Of a stretch of 51,167 nt of DNA, positions 1-8,027 are shown piece by piece (the first letter of the stretch is position 1; every line of letters starts with the position of its first letter). Origin of the DNA: Bowdeniella nasicola (GTDB lineage Bacteria; Actinomycetota; Actinomycetes; Actinomycetales; Actinomycetaceae). Both the position numbers and the translations under genes were made by a program. The notes beneath the pieces are model-generated. The model had not been told where the DNA came from, did not search any database, and saw nothing but the letters and a program-made list of their open reading frames with translations. Location of the stretch: positions 1-51,167 of the forward strand of contig JAUNVA010000013.1 in assembly GCA_030537895.1 (NCBI GenBank). The letters run 5' to 3'.

Positions 1-1
1 G

Positions 2-72
2 AGCGGATGACGGGAATCGAACCCGCACCATCTGCTTGGAAGGCAGAGGCTCTACCATTGAGCTACATCCGC
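2..72 (-). tRNA. tRNA-Gly (UCC)
   Basis: The minus strand folds as a complete cloverleaf. The seven-base acceptor stem GCGGATG pairs with CATCCGC, the anticodon loop is CTTCCAA (anticodon UCC), and the T-loop is TTCGATT. The discriminator base is U and no CCA is encoded in full. Upstream on the minus strand there is a TAGAGT box (plus positions 108-113) and a small CCCAACG/CGTTGGG hairpin at 80-97 in the leader. Confidence 0.95.
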
Positions 73-233
73 AGCGGGACCCAACGTTTCCGTTGGGACG
101 CCCCCACACTCTACCGCCTAGGGCAACCTGGCGTAAATCGGGGATCCCGCCCGCGGGTGTGGTCCTTAGCACCCTTCCCACCGCGGGCGATGCGCCGAGC
201 ACTCCGCGAGGGCTGCTAAGATGTTCACTCGCA

Positions 234-307
234 CGGGGCGTGGCGCAGCTTGGTAGCGCACCTGCTTTGGGAGCAGGGGGTCGCAGGTTCAAATCCTGTC
301 GCCCCGA
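234..307 (+). tRNA. tRNA-Pro (UGG)
   Basis: The acceptor stem CGGGGCG pairs with CGCCCCG, the anticodon stem CCTGC/GCAGG encloses TTTGGGA (anticodon UGG), and the T-arm is GCAGG-TTCAAAT-CCTGT. A TAAGAT -10-like box at 217-222 lies 11 bases upstream. CCA is not encoded. Confidence 0.95.
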
Positions 308-312
308 CAACG

Positions 313-338
313 AAAACCCGCACTTCGGTGCGGGTTTT
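313..338 (+). terminator. intrinsic terminator after tRNA-Pro
   Basis: CCCGCAC-TTCG-GTGCGGG followed by TTTT directly after tRNA-Pro: a GC stem with a stable tetraloop and a short U-tract. Confidence 0.85.
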
Positions 339-410
339 GTGCTGTGTGGGCCGCTGTTGTGCCGGGCGGGGGATGAACGAAACGCGCGGGGCGAGCGGCA
401 CATCACACAC

Positions 411-442
411 GTGCGGGCCGCTCCTTGAGGAGCGGCCCGCAC
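411..442 (-). terminator. hairpin downstream of rpmF
   Basis: A perfect 14-bp GC-rich stem (411-424 with 429-442) and a TTGA loop lie just past the rpmF stop. There is no U-tract, so this is either an actinobacterial type of terminator or a 3' end stabiliser. Confidence 0.6.
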
Positions 443-455
443 GAACGAGTCTCAG

Positions 456-623
456 TTAGTCCTGAACAACGAGGCCCTGCTGGTACGCCTTCGCGAGGCG
501 ACGCGGAATCTTCATCTCGCGGCCCTGGACGCGAACGGTGACGAGCTCGGGGAGCTCAGCCTTCCACTGGGACCGGCGAGAGCGGGTGTTGCTGCGGGAC
601 ATCTTGCGCTTCGGAACTGCCAT
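456..623 (-). CDS. rpmF: 50S ribosomal protein L32
   Basis: This 55-residue protein begins [14 protein letters not shown], the signature N-terminus of bacterial L32 in the large ribosomal subunit, followed by the basic RRSQWKA segment. The ATG at 623 is chosen because the L32 signature begins there and GGAAAGGAG lies about 12 bases upstream; an open frame extends further upstream without similarity. Cysteines are absent throughout, so it is the zinc-free form of L32. In several actinobacteria L32 genes occur as zinc-binding and zinc-free paralogues; whether a second copy exists lies outside the window. It stands alone, with a hairpin downstream. Confidence 0.95.
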   Translation of the reverse strand: MAVPKRKMSRSNTRSRRSQWKAELPELVTVRVQGREMKIPRRLAKAYQQGLVVQD

Positions 624-823
624 GTGCCCTGCCGCTCCTTTCCATATGTGAGAACAAAAGCCGTTGCCTAGCTTGCCACGCTCAGTGAGTCGATTGCTAC
701 CTCGCGGCGGCGAGCAGACTGCGATTTCGGCCACAGCCGGATCGCAACCGCTCCAGCATAGCCGCCGATTCCTCCCCGCGCCACATGGCCCCATGCCGGC
801 GAGAACGAACACCGCCTACCTGT

Positions 824-829
824 CACAAT
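824..829 (+). promoter_or_regulatory. -10 box for leaderless yigZ-type mRNA
   Basis: CACAAT ends six bases before the GTG at 836. The same hexamer at the same distance precedes rpiB, which supports leaderless transcription. Confidence 0.5.
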
Positions 830-835
830 GGGGCC

Positions 836-1471
836 GTGGATCCCATCACCCTGGCGCGCGGCACGCGCGCGTGTGCCGAACTGGAGATCAAACGCTCCCG
901 TTTCCTCGGCTTCGCGCAGCGCATTGCAAGCGAAGGGGACGCCCGAGCGTTCTTTGAGGAGCTGCGCTCTACCTATCCTGATGCTCGTCATCACTGCACC
1001 GCCTTCAGCGTGCGCGGTGAGGGCAATCCGATCGAGCGCTCCTCCGACGACGGCGAGCCCTCGGGCACGGCGGGCATGCCCATGCTCCAGACGCTTCGGG
1101 GCAGCGGACTCGTCGACGTCGCCGTCCTCGTGGTGCGCTACTTCGGTGGGATCAAGCTCGGCACGGGCGGGCTGGTTCGGGCCTACTCCGACACGGTGAG
1201 CGCGACGCTCGACGCCGCCACCACGGTGCGCCTCGTCACTCAACCGACCTGGCAGGTGGAGGCGAGCGCCGCAGATGCGGGCCGCTGGCATTCCCTCTTT
1301 GAGGCCCACGACATCGCGGTCCTCGACGTCACCTACGGCACGCGTGCGCTCTTCACCGTGAGCTATCGCGATGCCGACGCCTTCGATTCGTTGCTGGCCT
1401 CGCTCACGTCCGGGCAGGCGAGTGCGAGGCCGTGCCCTCCCACGGTGCGCGAGGTTCCTGTTCGCCGCTAG
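836..1471 (+). CDS. YigZ/IMPACT family protein
   Basis: The 211-residue protein carries the UPF0029/IMPACT N-terminal domain: KRSRFLGF early on, then the hallmark DDGEPSGTAG (about residues 70-79) and VVRYFGGIKLGTGGLVRAY. A second ferredoxin-like half follows (about 130-205). Bacterial YigZ is linked to nucleic-acid or ribosome binding but its exact role is unsettled. The GTG at 836 is preferred because homology starts there and a -10 box ends six bases upstream; an ATG at 785 would add 17 unlike residues. It is separated from cysKE by the long cysK leader. Confidence 0.85.
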   Translation: MDPITLARGTRACAELEIKRSRFLGFAQRIASEGDARAFFEELRSTYPDARHHCTAFSVRGEGNPIERSSDDGEPSGTAGMPMLQTLRGSGLVDVAVLVVRYFGGIKLGTGGLVRAYSDTVSATLDAATTVRLVTQPTWQVEASAADAGRWHSLFEAHDIAVLDVTYGTRALFTVSYRDADAFDSLLASLTSGQASARPCPPTVREVPVRR

Positions 1472-1504
1472 CTGGAAGGTCTGTCCCCCGCGCGGGTGCG
1501 GGGT

Positions 1505-1756
1505 TAGACTGGCCGCAGCGCCCGGCCAAGAGCCCGGCGCCGTGGCCTCGAGATCGTGAAGGAGCTGAGCCGGTTGCTGTTCGCACATGGACTCACCGCT
1601 CTCACCTCGTGCTGCCACCGGTGCGCCGCCGCCTGCTGTCGCTAGAGCGTCGGGCCAGAATCGGTGCCCGTCCCCGCCAAGGCGGGCATCCCCGACGCTC
1701 CCCTGGTATGAACGGGAATCTTTCCCAGGCGCCCGACATCCAAGGAGAAGCTCCAC
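1505..1756 (+). promoter_or_regulatory. cysKE leader: candidate cysteine attenuator
   Basis: A TAGACT -10 box (1505-1510) gives a leader of about 240 bases. It holds a small ORF (1574-1645) with five Cys codons among its last 12 sense codons. The ORF stop codon touches a perfect 10-bp stem, GAGCGTCGGG (1645-1654) with CCCGACGCTC (1691-1700). The 3' arm of that stem and the bases after it (1698-1706) can instead pair, with a small bulge, with the cysK Shine-Dalgarno region (1740-1747). A ribosome stalled on Cys codons would leave the first stem intact and the Shine-Dalgarno free; one reaching the stop would break the first stem and allow sequestration. The elements are seen directly; the mechanism is inferred, by analogy with polycysteine leader ORFs known in mycobacteria. 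Confidence 0.7.
1574..1645 (+). CDS. Cys-rich leader peptide of cysKE
   Basis: A 23-codon frame starts at TTG 1574, nine bases after AAGGAG (1559-1564), and ends TAG at 1643-1645. Its C-terminus reads SCCHRCAAACCR: Cys codons at 1610, 1613, 1622, 1634 and 1637. An in-frame GTG at 1556 would give 29 residues. The peptide itself probably has no function; its translation rate would sense Cys-tRNA supply. Cys is otherwise a rare residue in this genome, so five in twelve is hard to explain by chance. Start choice is uncertain. Confidence 0.65.
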   Translation: MLFAHGLTALTSCCHRCAAACCR

Positions 1757-2689
1757 ATGCGTATTGCTGATAACGTCACATTTCTCACCGGCCACACCCC
1801 ACTGGTGCGCCTCAATCGTCTCGCTCCGGGCGGGGCCGAGGTCGTGGCAAAACTCGAATACTTCAACCCGGCGAATTCGGTGAAGGACCGGGTTGGCGTC
1901 GCGATCCTCGATGCTGCCGAACACTCCGGCGAGCTGCCGGCGGGCGGGACCGTCGTCGAGGCAACATCGGGTAACACGGGGATCGCTCTCGCCATGGCGG
2001 GCGCGGCGCGCGGCTACAACGTGGTCCTCACGATGCCCGAATCGATGAGCCGGGAACGTCGCACCCTGCTGCGCGCCTACGGCGCAGAGCTCGTCCTCAC
2101 CCCCGCGGCTGAGGGGATGCGTGGCGCCGTGGAGGCGGCCGAACGCATCGTCGCCGAGCGCCCCGGGGCGATCCTCGCCCGCCAGTTTGAAAACGAGGCG
2201 AACCCTGCAATCCACCGCGCCCAGACCGCCGAGGAAATCTGGGCCGACACGGATGGCCTGGTGGATGCGTTCATCGCTGGTATTGGCACGGGCGGCACCA
2301 TCACCGGCGTCGGCTCACGTCTCAAAGAGCTGAACCCCGAGGTGCGGGTCATCGCCGCCGAACCGGCCGAATCCGCGCTACTGACCGAGGGCAAGGCCGG
2401 CCCGCACGGGATCCAGGGGATCGGCGCCAACTTCATTCCTCAGGTCCTGGACACCGAGATCTACGATGAGGTGCTCACCGTGCCGAGCTCTGAGGCGATC
2501 GAGGTCGCTCGGCGGGCTGCGACTGAGGAGGGGCTGCTGGTCGGAATCTCCTCCGGCGCAGCACTCCACGCCGCGATGCGGGTTGCCGCACGCCCCGAGA
2601 TGGAGGGTAAGCGGATCGTGGTGCTGCTGCCAGATCTTGGCGAGCGCTACCTTTCCACGCCCATGTTCGACGGGTTGGTGGACCAGTGA
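1757..2689 (+). CDS. cysK: cysteine synthase A (O-acetylserine sulfhydrylase)
   Basis: This 310-residue PLP enzyme makes cysteine from O-acetylserine and sulfide. NSVKDR holds the Schiff-base lysine (K43), SGNTG binds the substrate carboxylate, and [12 protein letters not shown] binds the PLP phosphate. The length is normal for CysK. The ATG at 1757 follows AAGGAG (1742-1747). The stop overlaps the GTG of cysE by four bases (GTGA), so the pair is translationally coupled; cysE supplies the O-acetylserine. Expression is likely governed by the Cys-rich leader upstream. Confidence 0.95.
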   Translation: MRIADNVTFLTGHTPLVRLNRLAPGGAEVVAKLEYFNPANSVKDRVGVAILDAAEHSGELPAGGTVVEATSGNTGIALAMAGAARGYNVVLTMPESMSRERRTLLRAYGAELVLTPAAEGMRGAVEAAERIVAERPGAILARQFENEANPAIHRAQTAEEIWADTDGLVDAFIAGIGTGGTITGVGSRLKELNPEVRVIAAEPAESALLTEGKAGPHGIQGIGANFIPQVLDTEIYDEVLTVPSSEAIEVARRAATEEGLLVGISSGAALHAAMRVAARPEMEGKRIVVLLPDLGERYLSTPMFDGLVDQ

Positions 2690-3363
2690 GTACTGAACAA
2701 CGGCCTCTCTCGCCCGCTCCCACCGCCGAGCCGACGACGCCGAGCCCCCGTGGATCGGACACCACCAGCCCCCGGTCTCCCGGGAGCGAGCGCCTGCCCT
2801 TGCGGGAACTCCTCCTAGAAGACCTCGCCACCGCGAAGCGTTCGGACCCGGCGGCCCGCACCCTCGTGGAGGTCGCACTCGCCTACCCCGGCGTGCATGC
2901 CCTGTGGGGTCACCGCGTCTCGCACGCTCTGTGGGGACGCGGCCACAAGTTGGCGGCACGCCTGCTTTCCCAGGCGGTGCGGGGCCTCACCGGTATCGAG
3001 ATTCACCCGGGCGCGCGTATCGGGCGACGCTTCTTCGTCGACCACGGGATGGGGGTGGTGATCGGGGAGACCGCCGAGGTGGGCGACGACTGCGTGCTCT
3101 TCCACGGGGTCACCCTCGGCGGCGTCTCGATGACGCGCGGCAAACGGCACCCCACCGTCGGCGACGGGGTCATGGTCGGCGCCGGCGCGAAGGTCCTCGG
3201 CCCGGTCGACATCGGGCCCGGCGCGAAGGTGGGGGCGAACGCCGTCGTCGTCAAGGACGTGCCCGCGGGCTGCGTCGCCGTCGGCGTACCCGCGTCCCCG
3301 TGCCCCGCTAAACCGGAGTCACGCGAGGCGGACCAGATCGTCGATCCAACCCTGTTCATCTAG
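2686..3363 (+). CDS. cysE: serine O-acetyltransferase
   Basis: The 225-residue protein acetylates serine with acetyl-CoA, the first step of cysteine synthesis. Residues 1-40 are Pro/Ser/Arg-rich and look disordered. A helical N-terminal domain is followed by the left-handed beta-helix of hexapeptide repeats, with [23 protein letters not shown] and [19 protein letters not shown] holding the active-site His residues. The start is GTG 2686, overlapping the cysK stop. The C-terminus does not end in the Ile that docks into CysK in many species exactly as in enterics, although the chain does finish in TLFI, so complex formation is possible. Confidence 0.93.
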   Translation: MSTEQRPLSPAPTAEPTTPSPRGSDTTSPRSPGSERLPLRELLLEDLATAKRSDPAARTLVEVALAYPGVHALWGHRVSHALWGRGHKLAARLLSQAVRGLTGIEIHPGARIGRRFFVDHGMGVVIGETAEVGDDCVLFHGVTLGGVSMTRGKRHPTVGDGVMVGAGAKVLGPVDIGPGAKVGANAVVVKDVPAGCVAVGVPASPCPAKPESREADQIVDPTLFI

Positions 3364-3420
3364 GCGGGGTCTGTCGTGACGTTGGGCGCATGTCCTCTGC
3401 CCCCTGACGTCTCCGCTCGG

Positions 3421-3601
3421 TCCGCTGGCCGGCGGTGAGCTTCTCGCGGATATCTCGGTGGGCGTGGCGACGGCGCTCCTCGGCGCGGTCGCCCGCAACC
3501 TCGAGGAGCACGGCGAGAGCACGATGTCCCTGCGCGTCGACCTCGAACACGCGGCCGACGCCGCCCGCCTCTACGATTCGCTGGGCTTCACCGAGGCGTA
3601 G
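3421..3601 (+). pseudogene. remnant of a GNAT acetyltransferase
   Basis: The frame ending TAG 3599-3601 reads VGVATALLGAVARNL and then ARLYDSLGFTEA, the acetyl-CoA-binding region and the C-terminal LYxxxGF motif of GNAT enzymes. The N-terminal half of a GNAT domain is missing and no convincing start codon with a ribosome site exists, so it looks like the tail of a decayed gene. It sits between cysE and the convergent nei. Confidence 0.55.
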
Positions 3602-3607
3602 CGGCGC

Positions 3608-4567
3608 TCACCGCTGGCAAGCGACGCACCGATAGAGCTTGCGTTTGGCCGCCTCCTCGAGGACGACGCTACCCCCGCAGCGCAGGCAGGCGAGGCCGTC
3701 GCGCTGGTAGACGAAGCGGCGTTCCTCGGTCGGCTCGCCCCGCCAGGTGCGATAGCCCGCCGGGACAGTCTCGATGCGTCCCGTCTCCACCCCCTCGGCC
3801 ATCGTCTCACTCAGGTCCTCCCAGAGTGCACGCAGCCGCGTACGAGAGGTGCGCGCGGAGGCGCGATGGGGGTTGATGCCAACGCGAAAGAGACACTCGG
3901 CGCGGTAGATATTGCCGGCCCCGGCGAGCACGGACTGGTCCATGACGACAAGTCCGATCGGGCGGCGCGTCGCGCGCGCCGCATCGATGAAGCGTTCCGG
4001 ATCGGCGTCGCGGCGCAGCGGGTCGGGGCCGAGTCGCGCGCGCAGCGCGGCCGCCTCGCTCACGTCGATGATGGCGCACTGGTTGGGCCCGGACAGGTCA
4101 GCAACGCCGTGCTCGGTCAGCAGGCGCACCCGCACCTGGCCGCGGGGCTCTGGGGGCTGCCAGGCGGGCGCGTCGGACTCGTCCGTCTCGGTGCCGAGGC
4201 CATCGGCCCGAGGCTGGGTGGCCCCCTCCCCCAGCCCGGCGGAGCGGTCGCCGGCGGCCGGGGCGACGGTGTGTTCCTCTTCTGCCACCCGCCGGCGCGG
4301 CGCCCCGATTGCGTGGGGCGCGCTGAAGGTCGGGGCGCCGTCGAACGTCCATGAACCATAGAGGCCGAGGTGGACGTGCAGGGCGAGCTCGTCGAACCAC
4401 AGCAGCAGGTGCTTGCCGTAGGCCTCCGTGGAGGTCAGGCGCCGCCCGTCGAGCAGGCGCGCGCCATCGGCGAAACGTCCCTGCGGCGAGCTGACCTCGA
4501 GGCGGTGGCCCACCATGAGCTCGTTGAAGGCGAGCGCTAACCGGTGAATGGCGTGACCTTCGGGCAC
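3608..4567 (-). CDS. Fpg/Nei family DNA glycosylase (endonuclease VIII type)
   Basis: The 319-residue protein would excise oxidised bases and nick the backbone. Translation from GTG 4567 gives MPEGHAIHRL, so the catalytic Pro-Glu pair is at the mature N-terminus; the frame extends upstream but only this start exposes Pro. The H2TH region includes QSVLAGAGNIYRAECLFRVGI, and the C-terminus is a zinc finger with CLRC and CVAC. Residues about 95-145 form an acidic, low-complexity insertion rich in E, D, A and P between the N-terminal sheet strands, unusual for the family. The PEGH start and zinc finger resemble the actinobacterial Nei2 group. It is convergent with the GNAT remnant. Confidence 0.88.
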   Translation of the reverse strand: MPEGHAIHRLALAFNELMVGHRLEVSSPQGRFADGARLLDGRRLTSTEAYGKHLLLWFDELALHVHLGLYGSWTFDGAPTFSAPHAIGAPRRRVAEEEHTVAPAAGDRSAGLGEGATQPRADGLGTETDESDAPAWQPPEPRGQVRVRLLTEHGVADLSGPNQCAIIDVSEAAALRARLGPDPLRRDADPERFIDAARATRRPIGLVVMDQSVLAGAGNIYRAECLFRVGINPHRASARTSRTRLRALWEDLSETMAEGVETGRIETVPAGYRTWRGEPTEERRFVYQRDGLACLRCGGSVVLEEAAKRKLYRCVACQR

Positions 4568-4721
4568 CGCGTCTTCCCTCCTCATCCGGCCGGCTTCTCC
4601 GGCTGCCAGGCACCACCCTACGACCGGCACGCCCGCCCGTCACGAGGGCCGTTCGCGGCGCCCCCTGGCATCCGCCGCGGCGGCGTGCCCTGCAGCGCCC
4701 ACCTCGTGGGAGACTGGGGTC

Positions 4722-5414
4722 ATGTCCTGTGACCACTGCGATTCGTCTATTCCGCACGAGCACGACGCCGTGCCGGGGGCCGTCGATGCCGCCCTCGGCC
4801 ACGCGCGCACCCTGATGATTGCCCAGTACGTCATCACGGCCGTGGTGCTGGCAGCCTCCCTCCTTGCGGTACCGCTCGGCTCGTGGCTCATGCCCTTTGG
4901 TTGGGGTATTGCCACATGGGCGGCCGCCACCGGCATTGCCGCGATGGCTGGCACCTGGGCGCGTTCCGGCCGGGAGGTCTCCCATCCGCCGGTCGCGATG
5001 CGCTCCCGCCTCGTCGCCGGCGTGGCGGGGGCGCTGGTGCTCGTCCTCGGCGCGTGGATCGCCGCCGCCCGGGCCGACGGCGCCTACCTTGGGGGCACCG
5101 CCCAGTCGGGCCTGGTCGCCTGGCAGGTGGCGCTCACGCTCGCGGCGGGCTGGTTCACCGCCGCGGCAATCCTCGCTGCCGTCCAGACTTACGGCTGGCG
5201 TCGCCTGCTCACCACTCCGGGCGACGGCGGGGAGCTCGTCCGGGCGGGTGTGCTGCACGCGCCCCCCACATCGCTGGCGCGCTCCCTGGCGGCCTTCCTC
5301 GTACCGGGCCTCAGCCTCGCCCTGTGGACGATCGCCTTCGCCTGGCTGGCCTGGCTCGTGCTGATCGCGATTCCGGGTCAGGCGCTGGTGGCCATCGCGA
5401 TGACGCGACGGTAG
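4722..5414 (+). CDS. integral membrane protein with Cys/His-rich N-terminus
   Basis: A 230-residue protein of unknown function. It starts MSCDHCDSSIPHEHD, with Cys3, Cys6, His12 and His14 arranged like a small metal site. About five hydrophobic segments follow (near residues 33-52, 56-78, 97-114, 130-152 and 193-222). A GAGACT box ends six bases before the ATG, so the mRNA may be leaderless. It is convergent with rpiB. No family is recognised; the two large groups of helices give no enzymatic motif. Confidence 0.75.
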   Translation: MSCDHCDSSIPHEHDAVPGAVDAALGHARTLMIAQYVITAVVLAASLLAVPLGSWLMPFGWGIATWAAATGIAAMAGTWARSGREVSHPPVAMRSRLVAGVAGALVLVLGAWIAAARADGAYLGGTAQSGLVAWQVALTLAAGWFTAAAILAAVQTYGWRRLLTTPGDGGELVRAGVLHAPPTSLARSLAAFLVPGLSLALWTIAFAWLAWLVLIAIPGQALVAIAMTRR

Positions 5415-5429
5415 CTGACGGCCGGGAGG

Positions 5430-5879
5430 TTAGCGTTCGCGCTCGTAGGCGCCGATCTGATCGATCCGACGCTGGTGGCGCTCATCACCGCTGAAGGGCT
5501 CGGCGATAAACGCCTCGATGAGGGCGAACACCTCCGACTCGTCGTGCTGGCGGGCACCCACCGAGATGACGTTTGCGTCATTGTGCTGACGGGCAAGCAC
5601 CGCGGTCTCGGCATTCCACACGAGCGCGGCGCGCACGCCGGGCACCTTGTTCGCGGCGATCTGCTCACCGTTACCGGAGCCTCCAATGACGACGCCGAGC
5701 GAGCCCGGATCGGCGACTACCCCCTTGCCGCACTCGATGCAGAAGGCGGGATAGTCGTCGAGCGCGTCGTACTCGTGTGCGCCGTGGTCCACGACCTCGT
5801 GGCCGAGCGAGCGCAGATGCTCCGCGAGATTGTTCTTCAATTCGAAACCGGCGTGATCGGTTGCCACATGGATACGCAT
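5430..5879 (-). CDS. rpiB: ribose-5-phosphate isomerase B
   Basis: The 149-residue protein interconverts ribose 5-phosphate and ribulose 5-phosphate in the pentose phosphate pathway. It has the RpiB/LacAB fold signatures: MRIHVATDHAGF at the start (phosphate and sugar contact) and GGSGNGEQIAANK near residue 67, where actinobacterial RpiB uses Glu as the catalytic base in place of the enteric Cys. The length is typical. The mRNA is probably leaderless: CACAAT lies six bases before the ATG. It is divergent from the M13 peptidase gene. Confidence 0.93.
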   Translation of the reverse strand: MRIHVATDHAGFELKNNLAEHLRSLGHEVVDHGAHEYDALDDYPAFCIECGKGVVADPGSLGVVIGGSGNGEQIAANKVPGVRAALVWNAETAVLARQHNDANVISVGARQHDESEVFALIEAFIAEPFSGDERHQRRIDQIGAYERER

Positions 5880-5885
5880 ACCCCC

Positions 5886-5924
5886 ATTGTGCCTGAGTGG
5901 GAGGAACGCGGGAGCGGTTACGCT
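5886..5924. promoter_or_regulatory. compact divergent promoter pair, rpiB / M13 peptidase
   Basis: Only 52 bases separate the two start codons. On the minus strand CACAAT (5891-5886) is six bases from the rpiB ATG; on the plus strand TACGCT (5919-5924) is seven bases from the peptidase ATG. Neither gene then has room for a Shine-Dalgarno, so both mRNAs appear leaderless. Confidence 0.6.
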
Positions 5925-5931
5925 GAGTGGT

Positions 5932-7923
5932 ATGACCTCACCTGTGAGAATCCAAGATGACCTTTTTCAGGCTGTGAACGGCGAGTGGCTAGCCCACCAC
6001 GAGATCCCGGCTGACCGGGCCCGCGACGGCGCCTTCCATCAGCTGCGCGACCTCTCCGAGGAGCGGGTGCGCACGATCGTGGAGCGCTGTGCGGAGCAGG
6101 GGGCGTCCGCGGGCGCGGTGGCAGCCAATGAGGATACGGGCGACAACCGCGCGGAGGCGGAGAAAATCGGTCGGCTCTACCGCGCCTTCATGGACACGGA
6201 CACGATCGAGGCGGCCGGGCTCGCTCCGCTTGCCGAGCAGCTCGCCGCGATTCGCGACGCCGAGTCCCCCGGGGCGCTTGGTCGAGTCCTCGGCTCACTT
6301 ACGCCCACGGGAGGCTCGGACGCACTGCCGTGGGGCGTGATGTCGGATCTTAACGATCCCACCCGATACGCCCTCTATTTCGGGCAGGGCGGCCTGGGCC
6401 TGCCGGACGAGTCCTACTACCGCGAGGACGCCCATGCCGAGACCCGCGACGCCTATGTCCGTCACGTGGCGGCCCTCGCGCGCCTGGCCGATCTCGATGC
6501 CGACCCGGAGGGCTTCGCGCAGCGGGTGTTTCGCGTGGAGACGGCGCTCGCGGGTGGGCACCGCGACCGCGTGACGGCCCGCGACATCCACAAGTCGAAC
6601 AATCCGCGCACCCGCGCCGAGGTAGGCGAACTGCTCTCGCCCTTCCCATTTGAGGAGTGGGCCGACGCGGCGGGCCTCGGTGAGCGGGAACTGGCGAACC
6701 TCATCGTGATGATGCCCGAATATTGCGAGACGCTGGCCCGCATCTGGCGCGAGAGTGACCTCGTAGATCTGAAGGCGTGGGCGGTCTTCCACCTGGTGCA
6801 TGCCAACGCCCCGTATTTGACGCAGGCGATCGTCGAGGAGAACTTCGAGATGTACGGGCGCACCCTCACGGGTGCCGAGTCGCTGCGCGAACGCTGGAAG
6901 CGCGGCGTTGGCGTCGTCGAGTCGGCTCTCGGGGAGGCGGTCGGCCAGCTGTACGTGGCCGAATACTTCCCGCCCGAGCACAAGGACGCGATCGATGCCC
7001 TCGTCGCGAACCTGATCGAGGCCTACCGCCGCTCCATTACTGACCTGGACTGGATGACCGCCGAGACGAAGAAGCGGGCGCTCGACAAGCTCGACGCGTT
7101 CACGCCGAAGGTCGGCTACCCGGATCGGTGGCGTGATTACTCCCCTCTAGAGATCCCCGAAGGTGACCTCATCGGTGGGGTCTGGGCCGCACGTGCCTTT
7201 GAGTTCGCGCGCGAGATCGGCAAGCTTGGTGGCCCCATTGACCGCGACGAGTGGCTCATGACGCCGCAGACCGTGAATGCCTACTACATGCCGACCCAAA
7301 ATGAGATCGTCTTTCCCGCCGCGATCTTGCAGCCTCCGTTCTTTGACCCCGACGGTGACGATGCCGCAGCCTACGGCGGAATCGGCGCGGTGATCGGCCA
7401 CGAGATCGGGCACGGGTTTGACGACCAGGGCTCCCAGTTCGATGGCAGCGGCCTCGTCGACAACTGGTGGACCGATACCGACCGTGAGCGGTTCGAGGAA
7501 CGCACCCGCGCCCTGATCGAGCAGTACGACGACTACGTACCGAGCCAGCTCGGCGAAGAGAGCACCCACCACGTGAACGGTGCCCTCACGATCGGGGAGA
7601 ACATCGGCGATCTCGGGGGGCTGTCGATCGCGCTGAAGGCCTATGCGATCGCGCTCGCCAAACGCGGCGAGACCTTCGAGACGGCGCCGACCCTCGACGG
7701 GCACACCGCCCTGCAGCGGGTATTCCTCGCGTGGGCGCGCATCTGGCGGGAGAAGGCACGCGATGAGGAGATCATTCGCCTCCTCACGATCGACCCGCAT
7801 TCGCCGGCGGAGTTCCGTTGCAACGGCGTCCCGAAGAATATCGACGCCTTCTATGAGGCCTTCGACGTGCAGCGCGGCGATGGCATGTGGCTCGAGCCCG
7901 AGCAGCGCGTCTCTATCTGGTAG
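5932..7923 (+). CDS. M13 family zinc metallopeptidase (neprilysin/PepO-like)
   Basis: A 663-residue peptidase cutting oligopeptides. It has the M13 layout: an N-terminal domain opening DDLFQAVNGEWL, then the catalytic domain with NAYYMPTQNEIVFPAAIL, HEIGH at residues 490-494 (zinc ligands and catalytic Glu) and ENIGD with third ligand E556 and D560. The C-terminal CNGVPKNIDAFYEAFDV is also typical. There is no signal peptide or membrane anchor, so it is cytoplasmic, as in other actinobacteria. The ATG at 5932 is chosen over an upstream in-frame ATG because homology and the -10 spacing both fit. Confidence 0.93.
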   Translation: MTSPVRIQDDLFQAVNGEWLAHHEIPADRARDGAFHQLRDLSEERVRTIVERCAEQGASAGAVAANEDTGDNRAEAEKIGRLYRAFMDTDTIEAAGLAPLAEQLAAIRDAESPGALGRVLGSLTPTGGSDALPWGVMSDLNDPTRYALYFGQGGLGLPDESYYREDAHAETRDAYVRHVAALARLADLDADPEGFAQRVFRVETALAGGHRDRVTARDIHKSNNPRTRAEVGELLSPFPFEEWADAAGLGERELANLIVMMPEYCETLARIWRESDLVDLKAWAVFHLVHANAPYLTQAIVEENFEMYGRTLTGAESLRERWKRGVGVVESALGEAVGQLYVAEYFPPEHKDAIDALVANLIEAYRRSITDLDWMTAETKKRALDKLDAFTPKVGYPDRWRDYSPLEIPEGDLIGGVWAARAFEFAREIGKLGGPIDRDEWLMTPQTVNAYYMPTQNEIVFPAAILQPPFFDPDGDDAAAYGGIGAVIGHEIGHGFDDQGSQFDGSGLVDNWWTDTDRERFEERTRALIEQYDDYVPSQLGEESTHHVNGALTIGENIGDLGGLSIALKAYAIALAKRGETFETAPTLDGHTALQRVFLAWARIWREKARDEEIIRLLTIDPHSPAEFRCNGVPKNIDAFYEAFDVQRGDGMWLEPEQRVSIW

Positions 7924-7940
7924 CACCGCGCCCGACACGT

Positions 7941-7977
7941 CCGGCCGGCCTCCCCAAGGCGTGGGGTGGCCGGCCGG
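7941..7977. terminator. bidirectional hairpin between convergent genes
   Basis: A perfect 10-bp arm pair CCGGCCGGCC / GGCCGGCCGG encloses a CCCC...GGGG inner helix. It lies between the M13 peptidase stop and the convergent Rv2466c-like gene; no U-tract on either strand. Confidence 0.6.
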
Positions 7978-8027
7978 TCAGCAGTGGGGCCCGCTCCCGG
8001 CGGGCTCACCCGTGCCTCGTCTTGCCG

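Noticed and set aside
1505..1756. SAM (S-box) or T-box riboswitch in the cysK leader
   Set aside because: Neither the S-box core sequences nor the T-box AGGGTGGNACCGCG element is present.
1587..1883. ATG-started frame in the cysK leader that runs into cysK out of frame
   Set aside because: It overlaps cysK in another register, has no domain and no spaced Shine-Dalgarno; the Cys-rich frame explains the region better.
668..2215. Long open frame on the minus strand across yigZ and cysK
   Set aside because: It is antisense to two well-supported genes, has no recognisable domain and reflects high-GC codon bias.
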